A stretch of DNA of 64,000 bases. It comes from Andreprevotia chitinilytica DSM 18519 (GTDB taxonomy: Bacteria > Pseudomonadota > Gammaproteobacteria > Burkholderiales > Chitinibacteraceae). This document shows positions 61,630 through 64,000 of the stretch, piece after piece. The notes under the pieces are model-generated. The model saw only the letters and a program-made list of their open reading frames with translations. It was not told where the DNA came from and made no database searches. How positions within the stretch are numbered: position 1 is the first letter of the stretch; the number at the start of each line of letters is the position of its first letter. The position numbers and the translations under genes were made by a program. The stretch is taken from assembly GCF_000711875.1 (NCBI RefSeq), contig NZ_JONM01000021.1, forward strand, positions 1 through 64,000, read 5' to 3'.

Positions 61630-63108
61630 ATGCTGCGGCCTTGGGAACTTGCACTGTCGATACAGCGGGACGGCGAGCTGCCGATCCACCTGCAAATCGC
61701 GCAGTCCATCATCGATGAAATCCAGCGGGGGCGACTGCCGCCCGGCACGCCTTTACCGGGCACGCGGGAGCTGGCCGAGCGCCTGGCGGTGAATCGCAAG
61801 ACGGCCGTGCTGGCCTACGACGAACTGATCGCGCAGGGATGGTTGCGCACGCAAGGTCGACGCGGCACCTTTGTCGCGCCCGAACTGCTGGCTAATGTCG
61901 GGGCCGCGTCGCCACATGCCCGCGACGAAACGCCACTGGTGGAGGCGAGCTATCGGCTTTACGGCGCGCCCTGGCAGCAGGAAGCGCCGAGCCAGCCGGG
62001 AACCATTGAATTCTCCGATGGCGTGCCCGATTCCCGACTGATTCCTTTCGACGTGCTGGGCCGCGCCTATCGTCGCGCCTTGATCGCAACCGCCCGCGCC
62101 AATCGACTCGCCTACGGTGACCCGCGTGGCGAGCGCCCCTTGCGTGAGGCGCTGGCTGCCATGTTGGGCATGGAGCGTGGCTTGAGTGCGGATGCCGACA
62201 ACATCTGCGTCGTTCGCGGCAGCCAGATGGGCATCTATCTCGCGGCGCGGCTGCTGGTTCGCCCCGGCGATCATGTTGCGCTGGATGCGCTGACCTACCC
62301 CCGTGCGCGGGAGACCTTCAGGGCGGCAGGTGCTCATACGCTGAGCATTGCGCAGGATGAATGGGGCATGCTGCCGGATGATCTGGAGCGGCAATGCCGG
62401 CAGCAGCGCATCCAGGCTGTCTATCTGACGCCGCATCACCAATTTCCGACCACGGTGATGATGCCGGTGGAGCGCCGCATGCGCTTGCTGGCCTTGGCCG
62501 AGCAATACGGCTTCGCCATTGTCGAGGATGACTATGACCATGAGTTCCACTTTTCCCACCGGCCGATGTTTCCGCTGGCCAGCGTGGACCGGGGCGGCAA
62601 GGTGCTCTATGTCGGCTCGCTGTCGAAGGTGCTCGCGCCCGGTCTGCGGGTTGGTTATATCGTCGGCTCGAAAGACCTGATTGATCGTTGCGCGGCCGAA
62701 ATCCTGTTGATCGACCGGCAGGGCAATGCCGTCACCGAACTGGCCGTTGCCGAGCTGATGCACAGCGGTGAACTCAAGCGCCATATCCGCCGTGCGCTGC
62801 GGGTGTATGAGGCGCGTCGCCAGCACTTTGCCGAGCTGATCGAGTCCGCCTTGTCACCGTTTGCCTCCTTCAACATGCCGGAGGGCGGCCTCGCTTTCTG
62901 GCTCAAGCTGGACCCGCGCCTGGACATCGCCAGACTGGAGCGGGATGCGCGGGCGGAAGGCGTCCGCATCAAATCCAGCAGCCGTTTCGCCGACGATGGT
63001 CTCGCCGTGCACGGGCTGCGGCTGGGGTTTGGCAACCTCACCCCCGAGGAACTGACGACCGGGATCGAACGCTTGCGGCGGGCGTTACTGAAGCAAAGTC
63101 CGCTGTGA
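61630..63108 (+). CDS. MocR-type regulator (GntR helix-turn-helix + aminotransferase)
   Basis: A 492-residue PLP-dependent regulator of the PdxR/MocR type. GntR domain at about 1-75 (LPIHLQIAQSIIDEIQRGRLPPG, TRELAERLAVNRKTAVLAYDEL, GRRGTFVAPE) and a fold-type I aminotransferase domain with GVPDSRLIPFDVLGRAYRRA, VYLTPHHQFPTTVMM, IVEDDYDHEFHF and the PLP Lys in VGSLSKVLAPGLRVGYIV. It is divergent from the reductase/M24 pair, with 149 bases between, and is the obvious candidate regulator of that pair. A strong ggggag site precedes the ATG. Confidence 0.92.
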   Translation: MLRPWELALSIQRDGELPIHLQIAQSIIDEIQRGRLPPGTPLPGTRELAERLAVNRKTAVLAYDELIAQGWLRTQGRRGTFVAPELLANVGAASPHARDETPLVEASYRLYGAPWQQEAPSQPGTIEFSDGVPDSRLIPFDVLGRAYRRALIATARANRLAYGDPRGERPLREALAAMLGMERGLSADADNICVVRGSQMGIYLAARLLVRPGDHVALDALTYPRARETFRAAGAHTLSIAQDEWGMLPDDLERQCRQQRIQAVYLTPHHQFPTTVMMPVERRMRLLALAEQYGFAIVEDDYDHEFHFSHRPMFPLASVDRGGKVLYVGSLSKVLAPGLRVGYIVGSKDLIDRCAAEILLIDRQGNAVTELAVAELMHSGELKRHIRRALRVYEARRQHFAELIESALSPFASFNMPEGGLAFWLKLDPRLDIARLERDARAEGVRIKSSSRFADDGLAVHGLRLGFGNLTPEELTTGIERLRRALLKQSPL

Positions 63109-63138
63109 GCGAGCCGGCTGCCGTTCTCCGCAGCTGCA

Positions 63139-64000
63139 TCATCCGGGTCGATTGCCCGGCCTCTTCCAATGCCCGGTCATGGTCACCATCGCCAGCAGTT
63201 TCAGCGTGTTGCCGTAGTAGTCCTGATCGTCGATCCGCTTGGTGACGAGGTCATCCCAGATGGTGTTGAGCCAGACCTGATTGCTGCGGTCGATCATCGC
63301 CGATACGCCCAGGGCGGAGACATAGGCCAGCGCGTTGGTATCGCCGCCGGGTAGCGGGCTGCCGTCGAGTTTGTAGGTGTCCGCAAAGCGGGTTGGATCA
63401 TCGCCGGTGGTACGGCGCGCCCAGGCGTTCAATGGGGCCAGCGCGTTGTAGGCCCGCGCATCGCCATACAGCAGGTAATCCAGCGCGACACGCCACGGGT
63501 AGCGTGCTGCATTCCAGGAATAGAAACCGTCCCGCTCATCGCCGACCAGCCCGGCCGGCGCGGGCCGTGGCGCGCTGTCGAGCCCGGAGATGAAGTCCGG
63601 CATCAGCGCGGTATCGGGGCTGTAGCGCAGGCGGATCTGATCGATGATGGCGTAGGTGCGGTTCTTGATCGACAGCCAGCGCGACTCGCTGGTCACTTGA
63701 TAAAACGCGGCCAGGTGCGACAACATGAAGTCGGACGAGCGCGTGGTGGCCTTCATCACCGGATCGCCATCGGTGCCCGGCCAGTCGCCGATCATCAAGT
63801 GGTCATCCGCCGGGCTGACTTCGTGGCGCAGGATGGCGGCCAGCACTTTTTCCGCCTCGGCGCGGTAATTGATTTCGCCCTTGCTGCCCCAGGTTGTGTC
63901 CGCCAGCAAGAGTGCATAGGCGATATCCAGATCGCCATCCGTGGCGCTGATGTAGCCACGGAAACGCCCGCCCGAGTTGCCGCAGCCGGCCACCTGATTC
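63139..64000 (-). CDS. GH8-family glycoside hydrolase, 3' part
   Basis: The gene runs off the right edge, so the N-terminus is missing; the frame is open to the last base. The 286 residues seen show the GH8 signature SATDGDLDIAYALLLADTTWG (Asp as part of the active site), FYSWNAARYPWRVALDYLLYGD and a helical (alpha/alpha)6 pattern. GH8 includes endoglucanases, lichenases and chitosanases; given the chitinolytic setting a chitosanase is possible but the sequence seen does not decide. No terminator is visible behind it. Confidence 0.85.
   Translation of the reverse strand, partial: NQVAGCGNSGGRFRGYISATDGDLDIAYALLLADTTWGSKGEINYRAEAEKVLAAILRHEVSPADDHLMIGDWPGTDGDPVMKATTRSSDFMLSHLAAFYQVTSESRWLSIKNRTYAIIDQIRLRYSPDTALMPDFISGLDSAPRPAPAGLVGDERDGFYSWNAARYPWRVALDYLLYGDARAYNALAPLNAWARRTTGDDPTRFADTYKLDGSPLPGGDTNALAYVSALGVSAMIDRSNQVWLNTIWDDLVTKRIDDQDYYGNTLKLLAMVTMTGHWKRPGNRPG

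Overview
This is a GC-rich chromosomal segment of a chitinolytic proteobacterium. The ubiE-ubiJ-ubiB cluster, the phoB-phoR pair, a heat-shock grpE-dnaK-dnaJ operon, a membrane urate hydroxylase (PuuD type) and several secreted chitinases with CBM5/12 modules fit a betaproteobacterium, perhaps the Chitinibacteraceae side of Neisseriales. That placement is inference; no rRNA or other marker is present.

Layout: 1-2013, a truncated IS481-type transposase abutting an outer-membrane TpsB transporter. 2450-11869, housekeeping genes: transaldolase, PhoR/PhoB, DUF971 protein, UbiE/UbiJ/UbiB, Ada, a YefM-YoeB toxin-antitoxin pair and a GNAT acetyltransferase. 12001-18254, a chitin island: two secreted GH18 chitinases and, divergent from them, a membrane protein joining an export signal, a GH18 domain whose catalytic Glu is Gln, one membrane segment and a LytTR DNA-binding domain. 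18390-21530, a YibF-like glutathione transferase, a split chromate transporter, and a nucleotidyltransferase (with winged helix)/HEPN pair. 21819-43197, a purine uptake and catabolism region: BMP-type ABC transporter, deaminases, XdhABC, then PuuD-HiuH-UraD-PuuE-Alc-AllA and a LysR regulator. 43566-50599, malate synthase and isocitrate lyase enclosing two LysR genes and an AT-rich orphan AIPR-family phage-defence gene. 50902-54715, grpE-dnaK-dnaJ with two sigma-32 promoters. 54897-64000, small DUF genes, two MocR-type regulators, an AraC regulator, an alcohol dehydrogenase, an M24 peptidase, a ferredoxin-type reductase and the 3' part of a GH8 gene.

How the genes work together: the purine genes encode every step from guanine or xanthine to glyoxylate, and malate synthase lies next to them, so purine carbon can enter central metabolism as malate. 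The chitinases release chito-oligosaccharides and the pseudo-chitinase/LytTR protein is well placed to sense them and control transcription.

The window is crowded with at least six families of palindromic intergenic repeats. Two have entered coding sequence: one lies in frame inside xdhC and one supplies the C-terminal tail of XdhB. The best candidate for an undescribed system is the GH18(Gln)-TM-LytTR regulator and its palindrome-rich divergent promoter region.
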